A stretch of DNA of 47,690 nt from positions 1-47,690 of the IMG/VR virus record IMGVR_UViG_3300025695_000022; one strand, 5' to 3'. Below are positions 16,459-24,205 of the stretch, piece by piece. Numbering within the stretch: the stretch's first letter is position 1; each line of letters opens with the position of its first letter. The position numbers were made by a program, and so were the translations under genes. The notes beneath the pieces were generated by a model. The model was given only the letters and a program-made list of their open reading frames with translations, made no database searches and was not told where the DNA came from. Source of the stretch: a virus.

Positions 16459-19005
16459 ATGTCTAAATTCTATACATCAGTTGAAAGATTTGGTAACAAC
16501 ATCTTATGGCGTGGTTACGAGGACGGTAAACGATTCTCGTATAAAGTACCATTTAAACCTACCCTATATCTACAAACAAAAAATAATCAAGACTCTGAAT
16601 TTAAAACGTTACAAGGTAACTATCCTGTACACCCTAAGCAATTTGGTTCTATGTCTGAAGCAAAGCAATTCATTGAAGAATATGGCGACATCAGCAACTT
16701 CAAAATATATGGCAATACTAATTATGTACAGCAATTCGTACAAGAGTACTACCCAGATAACATTGAATTTGACATAGATGATATTAACATCGTATCGTTT
16801 GATATTGAGGTCGACATTAGTGATGGTTATGCTAACGTCGACGAAGCAGATAAAGAAATTACTTCTATTGCTTACAAGTCATCTAAGTCTGATAAGTATG
16901 TACTTCTTGGTCGTAAAGACTTTGATAAAACACAGACTATTACAGGTATTGCTCCTGAGAATATTATCTTCCGTAAATTTGAAACCGAAGCTGAGTTACT
17001 AAACACGTTCGTTCAAATATGGAAACATGACTATCCTGATGTTGTAACCGGATGGAACGTTGAATACTTTGATGTAATGTATATCGTTACTCGTATTAAT
17101 CGTTTACTTGGCGAATCTGTATCAAAGCAGTTATCTCCTCATGGTTATTTGAAAAAGAATACTCGTGAAATCTTTGGTAAACCGGCATCAACATATCAGA
17201 TTAATGGTATGGCTGTTATTGATTACATGGATGCGTTTAAAAAGTTTGGTTACAAATATGGTCCACAGGAAACATATAAACTTGATCATATTGCTCACGT
17301 TGTTCTTGGTGAAAAGAAATTGGATTATTCTGAATACGGTAACCTTACTGAATTATACGAAAAGAATCCACAACTATATCTTGACTATAACTTAAGAGAT
17401 ACTCAGCTTATTGAAAGAATGGAAGAAGAAACTGGTTTATTATCATTAGTAATGACGGTTGCTTATTCAGGTGGTGTTAATTACACTGATGCATTTGGTA
17501 CGGTAGGAATATGGGAATCTACTTTATATCGTAAACTGATTAAAGATAAGATTGTACCTCCACTTAAGAAAGGCCCAGGTATGGCTGCCAACGGTCTTGT
17601 TGGTGGTTATGTTAAAGATCCTGATGTAGGTATGCATCCATGGGTTGTATCGTTTGACTTGAACTCGCTATATCCACATTTGATGATGCAATATAACATG
17701 TCTCCTGAAACATATGATTATGATCGTGGTGAATATGTTACTCAAGAAATGGTATTAAATGGTGAATTTAAAAATGATGATCCTACGATATCTGTTGCTG
17801 CCAACGGTGTTTGTTTTAGTAATCAAAAGCTTGGTGTTATTCCTGAAATAATCAACGAGTACTATTCTAATCGTTCTGTTATCAAAAAAGAAATGCTTAA
17901 AGTAGAACAGTTGATTGAAACAGAAAAGGATCCAATCAAACTTAAAGAACACAAGAAACAAGCAAGCCAATTACACAATCAACAAATGGCAATCAAGATC
18001 GCAATGAACTCGTTGTATGGTGCAACTGCTAACAAATATTTCTTATACTATATTAACGAAATGGCAGAAGCAATTACAACATCAGGTCAGTTATCTATTC
18101 GTTATGCTGAAAAGTCAGTTAATGATTATATGAATAAAATACTTAAAACTGATAATGTTGACTATATCGTTTATATTGATACCGACTCTATTTACGTTAA
18201 GTTCGGTCCGTTGATTGAAAGTGTATTTGGTACAACTGACATCGATCGTTTGAAAGGTGAAGAGTTCCTCGATAAGATCTGTAGTACAAAAATTGAACAA
18301 GTCATCGAACGCGGTTACGAAAAGCTTGCTAAAGACATGGGTGCCTATCGTAATGCGATGGTAATGAAACGTGAAAAGATCACCGATCGCTCTATCTTTA
18401 TTGCTAAGAAACGTTACATTATGAATGCATTAAACAACGAAGGTGTTCATTTTGAAAAGCCTAAGATCTCTGTAACCGGTATCGAATCTGTTCGTTCTTC
18501 AACCCCTGAAGTTTGTCGTAATAAAATGAAAGATATCTTTTCTGTTATTATGAATGATGGTGAAGAGGCAACTCAGAAATTTATTGCTGATTTTAAAGAA
18601 GAGTTTGTTAAACTATCTCCTGAAGCAGTTGGTCGTAACTCAGGTACTGATAATATTGATAAGTATATAGATCGTGGAACTGGATCATATAAGAAAGGTT
18701 GTCCGATGCATGTTCGTGGTTGTATACTATATAATCGACTCTTAAATGAAAAAGGTCTATCTAAAAAGTTTGAAACGGTACAAGGCGGTGATAAGATTCG
18801 TTATGTCTATCTCAAATTGCCAAATCCTTTACGCGAAAACATTGTTTCGTTTCCTAGTGTGTTACCTGAAGATCTTGGTCTACATCAATACGTTGATTAT
18901 AACTTACAGTTTGAAAAAGTATTCCTAAGTCCAATTGAAAACATTATTGGCGCATTAGGTTGGTCTTCTGAAAAACGCGATACTCTCGATGATTTCTTTT
19001 CATAA
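16459..19005 (+). CDS. 43: DNA polymerase gp43-like (family B)
   Basis: 848 residues (T4 gp43 is 898). The 3'-5' exonuclease motif is FDIEVD with Asp115 and Glu117. The polymerase motifs are DLNSLYPHLMMQ (about residue 398), KIAMNSLYGATAN (about 513) and YIDTDSIYV (about 571), with the two catalytic aspartates. The C-terminus LDDFFS is the clamp-binding tail that T4 gp43 uses to bind gp45. The start follows TAAGGTAAACA. If the template contains modified cytosine, as the gp42-type gene implies, this enzyme incorporates hydroxymethyl-dCTP. Confidence 0.97.
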   Translation: MSKFYTSVERFGNNILWRGYEDGKRFSYKVPFKPTLYLQTKNNQDSEFKTLQGNYPVHPKQFGSMSEAKQFIEEYGDISNFKIYGNTNYVQQFVQEYYPDNIEFDIDDINIVSFDIEVDISDGYANVDEADKEITSIAYKSSKSDKYVLLGRKDFDKTQTITGIAPENIIFRKFETEAELLNTFVQIWKHDYPDVVTGWNVEYFDVMYIVTRINRLLGESVSKQLSPHGYLKKNTREIFGKPASTYQINGMAVIDYMDAFKKFGYKYGPQETYKLDHIAHVVLGEKKLDYSEYGNLTELYEKNPQLYLDYNLRDTQLIERMEEETGLLSLVMTVAYSGGVNYTDAFGTVGIWESTLYRKLIKDKIVPPLKKGPGMAANGLVGGYVKDPDVGMHPWVVSFDLNSLYPHLMMQYNMSPETYDYDRGEYVTQEMVLNGEFKNDDPTISVAANGVCFSNQKLGVIPEIINEYYSNRSVIKKEMLKVEQLIETEKDPIKLKEHKKQASQLHNQQMAIKIAMNSLYGATANKYFLYYINEMAEAITTSGQLSIRYAEKSVNDYMNKILKTDNVDYIVYIDTDSIYVKFGPLIESVFGTTDIDRLKGEEFLDKICSTKIEQVIERGYEKLAKDMGAYRNAMVMKREKITDRSIFIAKKRYIMNALNNEGVHFEKPKISVTGIESVRSSTPEVCRNKMKDIFSVIMNDGEEATQKFIADFKEEFVKLSPEAVGRNSGTDNIDKYIDRGTGSYKKGCPMHVRGCILYNRLLNEKGLSKKFETVQGGDKIRYVYLKLPNPLRENIVSFPSVLPEDLGLHQYVDYNLQFEKVFLSPIENIIGALGWSSEKRDTLDDFFS

Positions 19006-19010
19006 AACTA

Positions 19011-19039
19011 TTGACATGACAAGGAAGTTGTGTTATTAT
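19011..19039 (+). promoter_or_regulatory. Sigma70 promoter for the 19065-20616 gene set
   Basis: TTGACA 19011-19016, 17-base spacer, TATTAT 19034-19039, just after the gene 43 stop, with extended -10 TG. Confidence 0.75.
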
Positions 19040-19064
19040 ATCTATTCAATGAGGAAAATACATT

Positions 19065-19205
19065 ATGGCTAAAGTTAAAATTGAGTTAGAGATAGATACT
19101 GTTAAAGATATGGAAGATATCAAACAACTCGTAGAATTGATAACGCTAATGCAGCAATCACAAAATCAATATAACGAAGAGTATTACGAAGATGACCGAG
19201 ATTGA
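19065..19205 (+). CDS. Small acidic protein, 46 aa
   Basis: A short frame, ATG at 19065, with GAGGAAAATACATT upstream, directly behind the promoter at 19011. The product starts MAKVKIELEIDTVKDMEDIK and ends in an acidic, Tyr-rich tail (EEYYEDDRD). The 'MAKVKIELEIDTVKD' start followed by a helix resembles small phage proteins of unknown role. It overlaps the next gene by 14 bases, which supports real coupled translation. No function can be given. Confidence 0.65.
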   Translation: MAKVKIELEIDTVKDMEDIKQLVELITLMQQSQNQYNEEYYEDDRD

Positions 19206-19650
19206 AAGGCAAGGTGAATTTGGCGAACAAGTAGTTGCTGATTTATTCAGATCCACTGGTTGCCAAGTATTCAAGAATCCAGATAAGTATGGTACATGGG
19301 ATCTTATTATAGAAAAAGGTGGAGTCGCACAAACCGCGCAAATAAAAACCACTGTTCGCTTTCTTAAAAAGAATTCATTTCGCTTTCATATCGGTAAAAC
19401 TGGTAGAGCGTACGAAACAATACGCCACTGTGATTTATTAATTGCAGTTGTAAGAAATCCTGAAAACTATTTGACAGACCGTGAATATGGTGGTAAAATA
19501 GTAATGATTAAAAATCACAGAGATTTTAAAATGTCGAGCGATGGATCTCTATGGATTCCTTCTAATAACGATACGACAAAAATCATTGGTGATTTAACAG
19601 AAGAACAACTAAGAACGGTCGATTCTTTTAAGACCGGTAAATTTAAATAA
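19192..19650 (+). CDS. Probable PD-(D/E)XK-fold nuclease-like protein, 152 aa
   Basis: The N-terminus has the arrangement typical of the restriction-endonuclease fold: a Glu-containing helix (RQGEFGEQVVADLFRSTG), then KYGTWDLIIE with the metal-binding Asp, then AQIKTTVRF, where QIK replaces the usual ExK. The rest is a compact alpha/beta C-terminus. The length and lack of other domains fit a small Holliday-junction or DNA-end nuclease, or an inactive relative since Glu is replaced by Gln. It follows DNA polymerase and a tiny gene, under an early promoter, consistent with DNA metabolism. The fold assignment is by motif only. Confidence 0.55.
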   Translation: MTEIERQGEFGEQVVADLFRSTGCQVFKNPDKYGTWDLIIEKGGVAQTAQIKTTVRFLKKNSFRFHIGKTGRAYETIRHCDLLIAVVRNPENYLTDREYGGKIVMIKNHRDFKMSSDGSLWIPSNNDTTKIIGDLTEEQLRTVDSFKTGKFK

Positions 19651-19659
19651 GGGTATATT

Positions 19660-20058
19660 ATGAGTTCAAATTGGGTAACAGATATTAATAAAATGCATAA
19701 TCATTATGGAATGACTAAACGTTTTAGTGAATTTAATGAAGCAGAAAAACGACAGTTTTTAGAATTTAGAGCTAATTTTCTACAAGAAGAATTGGATGAA
19801 TTAAAGGATAACATGGACAATCCAGAAGAGGTTGTAGACGCTCTGATTGATCTTTGTGTTGTTGCCATAGGTACATTAGACGCATACGATATTGACTCTC
19901 ATAAAGCCTGGGATGAAGTATTATCTGCTAATATGAATAAGAAAGTCGGTATTAAAGAAGGTCGACCTAATCCGTTAAAACTTCCAGACCTAATGAAACC
20001 CGAAGGATGGATGCCACCATCTCATGAAGGTAATCATGGCACTTTACCTAAAGGATAA
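19660..20058 (+). CDS. MazG-like all-alpha NTP pyrophosphohydrolase
   Basis: A 132-residue protein with the metal-binding helices of the all-alpha NTP pyrophosphatase superfamily: FLQEELDELKD (EExxE type, about residue 46) and PEEVVDALIDLCVVAIGT (about residue 62, ExxD type). Members include MazG, HisE, dUTPases of the dimeric type and dCTP pyrophosphatases. In a phage that makes hydroxymethyl-dCMP, a dCTP-removing role analogous to T4 gp56 is possible but unproven. The start context is AAGGGTATATTATG. Substrate specificity cannot be read from the sequence. Confidence 0.8.
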   Translation: MSSNWVTDINKMHNHYGMTKRFSEFNEAEKRQFLEFRANFLQEELDELKDNMDNPEEVVDALIDLCVVAIGTLDAYDIDSHKAWDEVLSANMNKKVGIKEGRPNPLKLPDLMKPEGWMPPSHEGNHGTLPKG

Positions 20059-20102
20059 ATTAAACACTTGTTGTGACATTTACACATCTATAGGAGATGA
20101 TT

Positions 20103-20288
20103 ATGAATATGAATGAAGGTGATTTTGAAGTACACGAATCAGGAACTGCATCTGAATTAAAAGCGCTTAGATCGTTAGTAAACGAAATTAATGCAATAGA
20201 GAAGCAATACCCTGGAGTTACTCCACATTCTATTATGAAAAAGCATAAAGAAGTATTAAAGCATTACGCGAAAAATACAGAATATTAA
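20103..20288 (+). CDS. Small hypothetical protein, 61 aa
   Basis: AGGAG at 20092-20096 is ideally spaced for the ATG at 20103; the in-frame ATG at 20097 abuts the Shine-Dalgarno and is unlikely. The product is a charged helical protein with the motif SELKALRSLVNEINAIEKQYPG. It lies in a string of small early genes behind the promoter at 19011. No family is recognised. Confidence 0.6.
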   Translation: MNMNEGDFEVHESGTASELKALRSLVNEINAIEKQYPGVTPHSIMKKHKEVLKHYAKNTEY

Positions 20289-20311
20289 TTACACACCCAT
20301 AGGAGATCAAT

Positions 20312-20416
20312 ATGAAAAAGATGATATATGAAAGCCCTGATAAAGGCAAGACTATATACGCCCGTGAATTCGGAGCCCCTGCTTCAACTCGTAAACTAAT
20401 AAAGGAAACAAAATGA
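20312..20416 (+). CDS. Very small conserved-type protein, 34 aa
   Basis: ATG at 20312 has AGGAGATCAAT upstream and the frame ends by overlapping the next ATG (ATGA). The product contains IYESPDKGKTIYAREFG, which resembles tiny basic phage proteins of the 'YESPDGGKTVY' type that I recall from marine T4-likes. The function of that family is unknown. The strong ribosome site and the 4-base overlap argue that it is translated. Confidence 0.65.
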   Translation: MKKMIYESPDKGKTIYAREFGAPASTRKLIKETK

Positions 20417-20616
20417 GAGGCCAAATTTTAGAAACATTAAAATCGCATGCAATTGGTCATATCAATAAACATAAGATGAATGTTGAGATTTATCTCTCTA
20501 ATCCAGTTGGTATCGGTGAACATTCAGATATTATGGAATCTATTGAAACTGAACTCAAAGCAATCGCTGAGTACGAAGATCAATTAGAAATTTTAAACAA
20601 ATATTTCCCTGAATAG
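20413..20616 (+). CDS. Conserved-type hypothetical protein, 67 aa
   Basis: A 67-residue helical protein (HAIGHINKHKMNVEIYL, GIGEHSDIMESIETEL) that resembles a small protein common in T4-like cyanophages, recalled without a database check. The start overlaps the previous stop as ATGA, indicating coupling. It is the last of the early string before the promoter at 20629. Function is unknown. Confidence 0.65.
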   Translation: MRGQILETLKSHAIGHINKHKMNVEIYLSNPVGIGEHSDIMESIETELKAIAEYEDQLEILNKYFPE

Positions 20617-20628
20617 AGAAAATAATGG

Positions 20629-20657
20629 TTTACATCCTTGTTATGTTGTGTTATAAT
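20629..20657 (+). promoter_or_regulatory. Sigma70 promoter for the nucleotide-metabolism genes
   Basis: TTTACA 20629-20634, 17-base spacer, TATAAT 20652-20657, extended -10 TG. It lies 32 bases before the ATG at 20690. Confidence 0.8.
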
Positions 20658-20689
20658 GGTTAACATAATGTAGCAAGGATTTTTTTATT

Positions 20690-21154
20690 ATGAGTATTTT
20701 ATCGCAACATATCAACAAAATGACTTACATCGGCAATCTTAAAATGAATGGCGACAACTTTGAGTACACTCGTGCGGAAGGCATGAAGTGGAAAGACTTG
20801 TGCTGTGACATGGTCTACTTTATGATAGTCGATGGCGAACTAATGAAAATTGGTAAAGCCGGTGGTAAAACTGGTTGGAATGGTCGTGTAGGTATGTATA
20901 AGAATGGAATTACTCCTCGCGGTGATGGTACAAATAAAAGAATGTTCAGAGTATTAAACGAAAACAATCTAACTGATAAAACGATTGAGGTATACGCGGT
21001 ATTTACTCCACCATCTGAAGTGAAATATGAATGTCCACTAACAGGTGAAGTTACTGTTGAATATGTTCCAGTCCACGGAAATGTTGAGCGTTCTTTAACT
21101 GCTAAATACTTAAAGGAAGGATATGAACTACCTTTCTCTAATCAATTACAATAA
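20690..21154 (+). CDS. Probable GIY-YIG-fold protein, 154 aa
   Basis: The central part VYFMIVDGELMKIGKAG, followed by GRVGMYKNG, has the layout of diverged GIY-YIG domains (first beta strand, the KIG turn, then the catalytic-Arg helix); Glu134 in NVERSLTAKYL could be the metal ligand. No homing-endonuclease DNA-binding repeats are present, so it is a stand-alone domain, perhaps a nuclease acting on unmodified host DNA or a repair enzyme. The start follows AAGGATTTTTTTATT. It is the first gene behind an early promoter, directly before the dNMP kinase and gp42. Fold assignment is moderate. Confidence 0.5.
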   Translation: MSILSQHINKMTYIGNLKMNGDNFEYTRAEGMKWKDLCCDMVYFMIVDGELMKIGKAGGKTGWNGRVGMYKNGITPRGDGTNKRMFRVLNENNLTDKTIEVYAVFTPPSEVKYECPLTGEVTVEYVPVHGNVERSLTAKYLKEGYELPFSNQLQ

Positions 21155-21162
21155 GGTATATT

Positions 21163-21699
21163 ATGATTTTAATTATTGAAGGTATGGACAATTGCGGTAA
21201 GTCCACTCTTATCAAGAACCTCCGCAAAGAATATTTTAGCAAGACTAAAACTCTTGTACACCATTCAACATCTCCTCCTAAAGTTGATGATCCTAATCTA
21301 TGGGAATTAGAACATTATGAACTGATGTTTACGAATGCAGAACATCTTGATTCCGATGGATGGGATATCATATTCGATCGTTTCCATTTAGGTGCAACTG
21401 TGTACGGTAAAAAGTATCGTAACATGGATCCTAATGAAATATTTAAAATTGATTCTTGTCATACGGATACTGTTACTATCGTGTTAACTGATACATATGA
21501 AGGTATTATGTCTCGTGATGATGGCGATAGTATTGAACAATCAAAGGAAGAATACGAAGAAACAAGGGAATCTTTTGTCCAAGCGTACAGTCAATCAAAG
21601 TCAAGAAACAGAAAATTAATCAATATATCGGAAATAGGTATTGACAAACTATACGATACTGTGATACAATATCTAAACAAAATTGAAAAGAGGTTATAA
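21163..21699 (+). CDS. P-loop deoxynucleoside monophosphate kinase-like (thymidylate kinase fold)
   Basis: A 178-residue protein starting IIEGMDNCGKSTLIKNL, a Walker A motif at residues 7-14, with the DRFHLGATVYG segment (about residue 75) that in TMP-kinase-like enzymes contacts the base and phosphate. It ends 2 bases before the dCMP hydroxymethylase gene, so it is a good candidate for phosphorylating hydroxymethyl-dCMP, the job of T4 gp1, though TMP or several dNMPs are equally possible. The start context is AAGGTATATTATG. A possible promoter for the next gene lies in its last codons. Confidence 0.8.
   Translation: MILIIEGMDNCGKSTLIKNLRKEYFSKTKTLVHHSTSPPKVDDPNLWELEHYELMFTNAEHLDSDGWDIIFDRFHLGATVYGKKYRNMDPNEIFKIDSCHTDTVTIVLTDTYEGIMSRDDGDSIEQSKEEYEETRESFVQAYSQSKSRNRKLINISEIGIDKLYDTVIQYLNKIEKRL
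21641..21670 (+). promoter_or_regulatory. Possible internal sigma70 promoter before gene 42
   Basis: TTGACA 21641-21646, 18-base spacer, TACAAT 21665-21670, inside the kinase gene 32 bases before the gene 42 ATG. It is the only one of the set with an 18-base spacer. Confidence 0.45.
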
Positions 21700-21701
21700 T
21701 T

Positions 21702-22445
21702 ATGTTAGTCGAAGATATTCGTAATACATTCCTTAACGAATACAAAAATGGAAGGTTTACTACCGATAAAACTGGTGCCAAGACAATTGAAATTATTGGT
21801 GCTTCTTTTATCGCAGATGAAAATGCAATTTTTGGAAAACCAAACCAAGAATACATTGATGCTGAAATTCAGTGGTACAATAGTAAAAGTACTAATATCG
21901 AAACTCTTGCTAAGTTCTATGGTAAGAAACCTGCTGCTTGGGCTTATTCTGCTAATGCTCATGGTGAAATCAATTCTAATTATGGTACATTGATTTTTAG
22001 TCCTGAATATAACGAACAGTACAATAACGCTCTTAGCGAATTAGTAAAGAATCCTGATAGTCGTCGTGCTGCTATGATTTATAATCGACCTTCTATATGG
22101 GTTGACTATAATGCGCAAAACAAAAACGATTTCATTTGTACTAATGCAGTTACTTATTATATTCGAGACAACCAATTGCACTGTGTAGTACAAATGAGAA
22201 GCAATGATTGTTGGGCAGGTTATCGAAATGATTACGCTTGGCAATTATACATTTTACAGCGGCTTGTTACGGATATTAATTATTGTAATATTGATAATCC
22301 TACACTCACGCTTGGTAACATCTATTGGCAAGTCCAAAATTTACATTGTTACGAAAGAAATTTCTATTTGTTAGATCACTATGATAAAACAGGTGAAATT
22401 CATATTTCTAAATCTGACTATGTAAAAAAATATGAAAATATTTAA
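21702..22445 (+). CDS. 42: Deoxycytidylate 5-hydroxymethylase (gp42-like)
   Basis: 247 residues against 246 in T4 gp42, with long matching stretches: KTIEIIGASFIADENAIFG, GEINSNYGT, NPDSRRAAMIY, FICTNAVTYYIRD (catalytic Cys) and MRSNDCWAGYRNDYAW. The RND segment keeps the Asp that in T4 gp42 replaces the thymidylate synthase Asn and sets specificity for dCMP. The enzyme uses methylene-tetrahydrofolate and water to make hydroxymethyl-dCMP, so genomic cytosine is probably replaced or partly replaced by 5-hydroxymethylcytosine. Upstream is a dNMP kinase; downstream a homing endonuclease gene interrupts the nucleotide operon. The start follows AGAGGTTATAATT. Confidence 0.93.
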   Translation: MLVEDIRNTFLNEYKNGRFTTDKTGAKTIEIIGASFIADENAIFGKPNQEYIDAEIQWYNSKSTNIETLAKFYGKKPAAWAYSANAHGEINSNYGTLIFSPEYNEQYNNALSELVKNPDSRRAAMIYNRPSIWVDYNAQNKNDFICTNAVTYYIRDNQLHCVVQMRSNDCWAGYRNDYAWQLYILQRLVTDINYCNIDNPTLTLGNIYWQVQNLHCYERNFYLLDHYDKTGEIHISKSDYVKKYENI

Positions 22446-22465
22446 CTAACGACGGTGTTTTTGAT

Positions 22466-22473
22466 TATAAATA
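22466..22473 (+). promoter_or_regulatory. T4-type late promoter (TATAAATA) for the homing endonuclease
   Basis: An exact late element 29 bases before the ATG at 22503. Late promoters directly before free-standing homing endonuclease genes are also known in T4. Confidence 0.65.
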
Positions 22474-22502
22474 AATTAAACAATATTAATCAAGGACACC
22501 TA

Positions 22503-23195
22503 ATGGGATACGTTTACAAATACACACATAAAGAAACTGGTAAATATTATATTGGAAGCCATAACGGCAACAAACAAAATTATACTGGTTCTGGCTTAAT
22601 CTGGCAACGTGCAAAAAAGAAACATGGTATAGAATCATTCGACATGGAAATATTATACGAAGGTCCAAATTATCGAGCCGAAGAAGAATTGATGTTAAAA
22701 GCTTTAGACGCGGCAAATGATGATATGTCGTATAACATGAAAAATGAAGCAATCGGTGGTTCATTCCCTGGCGAAAAAAATGGAATGTATGGTAAAACTT
22801 TAACGCCAGAACAAAGATATATGTGTGGTAGCGGTTTTAGAGGAAAGGAACGGCCGGATCATTCTGAAAAAATGAAAGGCGAAAACAATCCAATGTATGG
22901 TAAATCAGAACATGCACACGGTATTGTTGAATACTCTAAATCAAACATAGGTAAAAACTATGAAGAAATATTTGGTGAAGAACGTGCAATTGAAATTAAA
23001 AAAAGATTGAGCGAAAAACATAAAGGTGTACCGAAGCCAGGGACTTCTGCTGCCATGAAAGGTGCCGGTAATAGTTCAGCCAAACCTGTTACTATTGACG
23101 GTGTAGAATATGGTTGTATCAAAGACGCAATGGAAGCAACTGGGCTTAGTAGGTACAAAATATTGAAAAAAGTGAGGAGTTATTATAATGAGTGA
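22503..23195 (+). CDS. GIY-YIG homing endonuclease with NUMOD-type repeats (Seg-like)
   Basis: The start at 22503 follows CAAGGACACCTA; an upstream in-frame ATG at 22455 overlaps the late promoter and is rejected. The 230-residue protein opens with the GIY-YIG core YVYKYTHKETGKYYIGSH, has two NUMOD3-like boxes (KNGMYGKT and NNPMYGKS) and ends in a NUMOD1-like helix-turn-helix (SAKPVTIDGVEYGCIKDAMEATG, abbreviated). This is the layout of T4 Seg proteins, which cut related phages lacking the gene and spread by gene conversion. It sits between gene 42 and small nucleotide genes, so its target is probably in or near gene 42. It overlaps the next gene by 8 bases. Confidence 0.9.
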   Translation: MGYVYKYTHKETGKYYIGSHNGNKQNYTGSGLIWQRAKKKHGIESFDMEILYEGPNYRAEEELMLKALDAANDDMSYNMKNEAIGGSFPGEKNGMYGKTLTPEQRYMCGSGFRGKERPDHSEKMKGENNPMYGKSEHAHGIVEYSKSNIGKNYEEIFGEERAIEIKKRLSEKHKGVPKPGTSAAMKGAGNSSAKPVTIDGVEYGCIKDAMEATGLSRYKILKKVRSYYNE

Positions 23196-23325
23196 TTTAA
23201 AAATGACAAACGCAAAAGATTATATGGAAATGACAGAACAAGTAGCTGAAAACGCTGAGGCATTATATGAAGCAAACGAAGCAGTGGAGCGTTATATTGA
23301 TAGTTTAGATGAGGAGAGTGAATAA
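23188..23325 (+). CDS. Small acidic protein, 45 aa
   Basis: ATG at 23188 follows GAGGAGTTATTATA inside the end of the homing endonuclease gene, and its stop overlaps the next start by one base (TAATG). The product is a Glu/Asp-rich helix (AKDYMEMTEQVAENAEALYEANEA) without cysteines or membrane segments. The tight coupling on both sides suggests that it belonged to the operon before the endonuclease inserted. Function is unknown. Confidence 0.6.
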   Translation: MSDLKMTNAKDYMEMTEQVAENAEALYEANEAVERYIDSLDEESE

Positions 23326-23696
23326 TGCCAGGAAGCGAATATTATGATGAGATTGACAGAAGAAGTTATCAAGAGAAAGTACACAACGATTACACTGAAC
23401 GCATGAGTGAACGTATTCGTAAAATGAACGCAATTGGTTTAAACCCAAACGATACATCTGATGTTGAGTTGTTCCTTAATATGGAACGAGCAATAGAAGA
23501 TCATAAATCTGTATCGCTTGACCCTAATGTAGAGTCAGTCATTGCGAAGTATGAATCTCGTGCAAGAGTTGGTTTTGAAAAGTATGGCGTTGATACTACT
23601 CGTGATGATGTTGATTTACATGGTTGGTTAACTCATTTACAAGAAGAGTTAATGGATGCAACTATCTACATTGAACGATTAAAGAAAGATATTTAA
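23325..23696 (+). CDS. MazG-like helical protein, 123 aa
   Basis: The C-terminal half reads VGFEKYGVDTTRDDVDLHGWLTHLQEELMDATIYIERL in essence: a KYG turn, an acidic loop and the helix HLQEELMDATIYIE, which carries the ExxD-type metal ligands of short phage members of the MazG superfamily. The N-terminal half is charged and helical and looks unrelated. Such proteins may hydrolyse dNTPs. It is directly followed (1 base) by dCMP deaminase, supporting a role in pyrimidine pools. Activity and substrate are not shown by the sequence. Confidence 0.65.
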   Translation: MPGSEYYDEIDRRSYQEKVHNDYTERMSERIRKMNAIGLNPNDTSDVELFLNMERAIEDHKSVSLDPNVESVIAKYESRARVGFEKYGVDTTRDDVDLHGWLTHLQEELMDATIYIERLKKDI

Positions 23697-23697
23697 T

Positions 23698-24135
23698 ATG
23701 AATGATAAGTGGAAAACTAGATTTCTTGGGTTATCTCGAGAAATCTCCACTTGGAGTAAAGATCCAAGTAAACAAATCGGAGCAGTTATTATTGATGACC
23801 ATCTCCGTGTTCTTGCCACCGGCTATAATGGTTTTCCTAAAAACATCGAAGATCAAGAGGAACGTTTAAACGATAGAGAACTTAAGTACAAATACGTAGT
23901 CCATGCTGAAATGAATGCAATATATAATGCTACTTATAGTGGTACTGCATTACATGGATCTACTTTATTCGTATGGGGTTTACCTGTCTGTTCTGAATGC
24001 GCAAAGGGTGTTATCCAAGTCGGTATTAAACATATAGTCATGCCAAAACTAGACTTCCCTCAACGATGGATTGATTCTTTTAAACTATCTGCTTCACTCT
24101 TTGACGAAGCTGGTGTTACTTACGAATTTATTTAA
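23698..24135 (+). CDS. cd: Deoxycytidylate deaminase
   Basis: A 145-residue zinc deaminase with the ligand motifs HAEMNAI (about residue 70, catalytic Glu) and PVCSECAKG (about residue 99, two cysteines), plus the early SKDPSKQIGAVIID segment of dCMP deaminases. It converts dCMP to dUMP, balancing dTMP and dCMP supply; T4 Cd does the same and is controlled by dCTP/dTTP. It lies in the nucleotide operon that also contains the hydroxymethylase. The T4 enzyme is longer (193 aa); this one matches shorter phage versions. Confidence 0.93.
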   Translation: MNDKWKTRFLGLSREISTWSKDPSKQIGAVIIDDHLRVLATGYNGFPKNIEDQEERLNDRELKYKYVVHAEMNAIYNATYSGTALHGSTLFVWGLPVCSECAKGVIQVGIKHIVMPKLDFPQRWIDSFKLSASLFDEAGVTYEFI

Positions 24136-24143
24136 AAAAACTG

Positions 24144-24172
24144 TTGACATCTTTAAATAATTGGTGTATAAT
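24144..24172 (+). promoter_or_regulatory. Perfect consensus sigma70 promoter for the modification operon
   Basis: TTGACA 24144-24149, 17-base spacer, TATAAT 24167-24172, in the gap before the 162-aa gene. All genes from 24206 to 30486 follow it on the same strand with overlaps or gaps of at most 11 bases. Confidence 0.85.
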
Positions 24173-24205
24173 ACAGTCTACAAATTTGAAATATAAGTTT
24201 ATATT

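Noticed and set aside
20064-20096. Possible promoter before the 61-aa gene
   Set aside because: TTGTGACA-like bases are present but no -10 at a proper distance; the promoter at 19011 suffices.
21705-21962. Minus-strand frames opposite gene 42
   Set aside because: They are antisense to a protein that matches T4 gp42 along its whole length.
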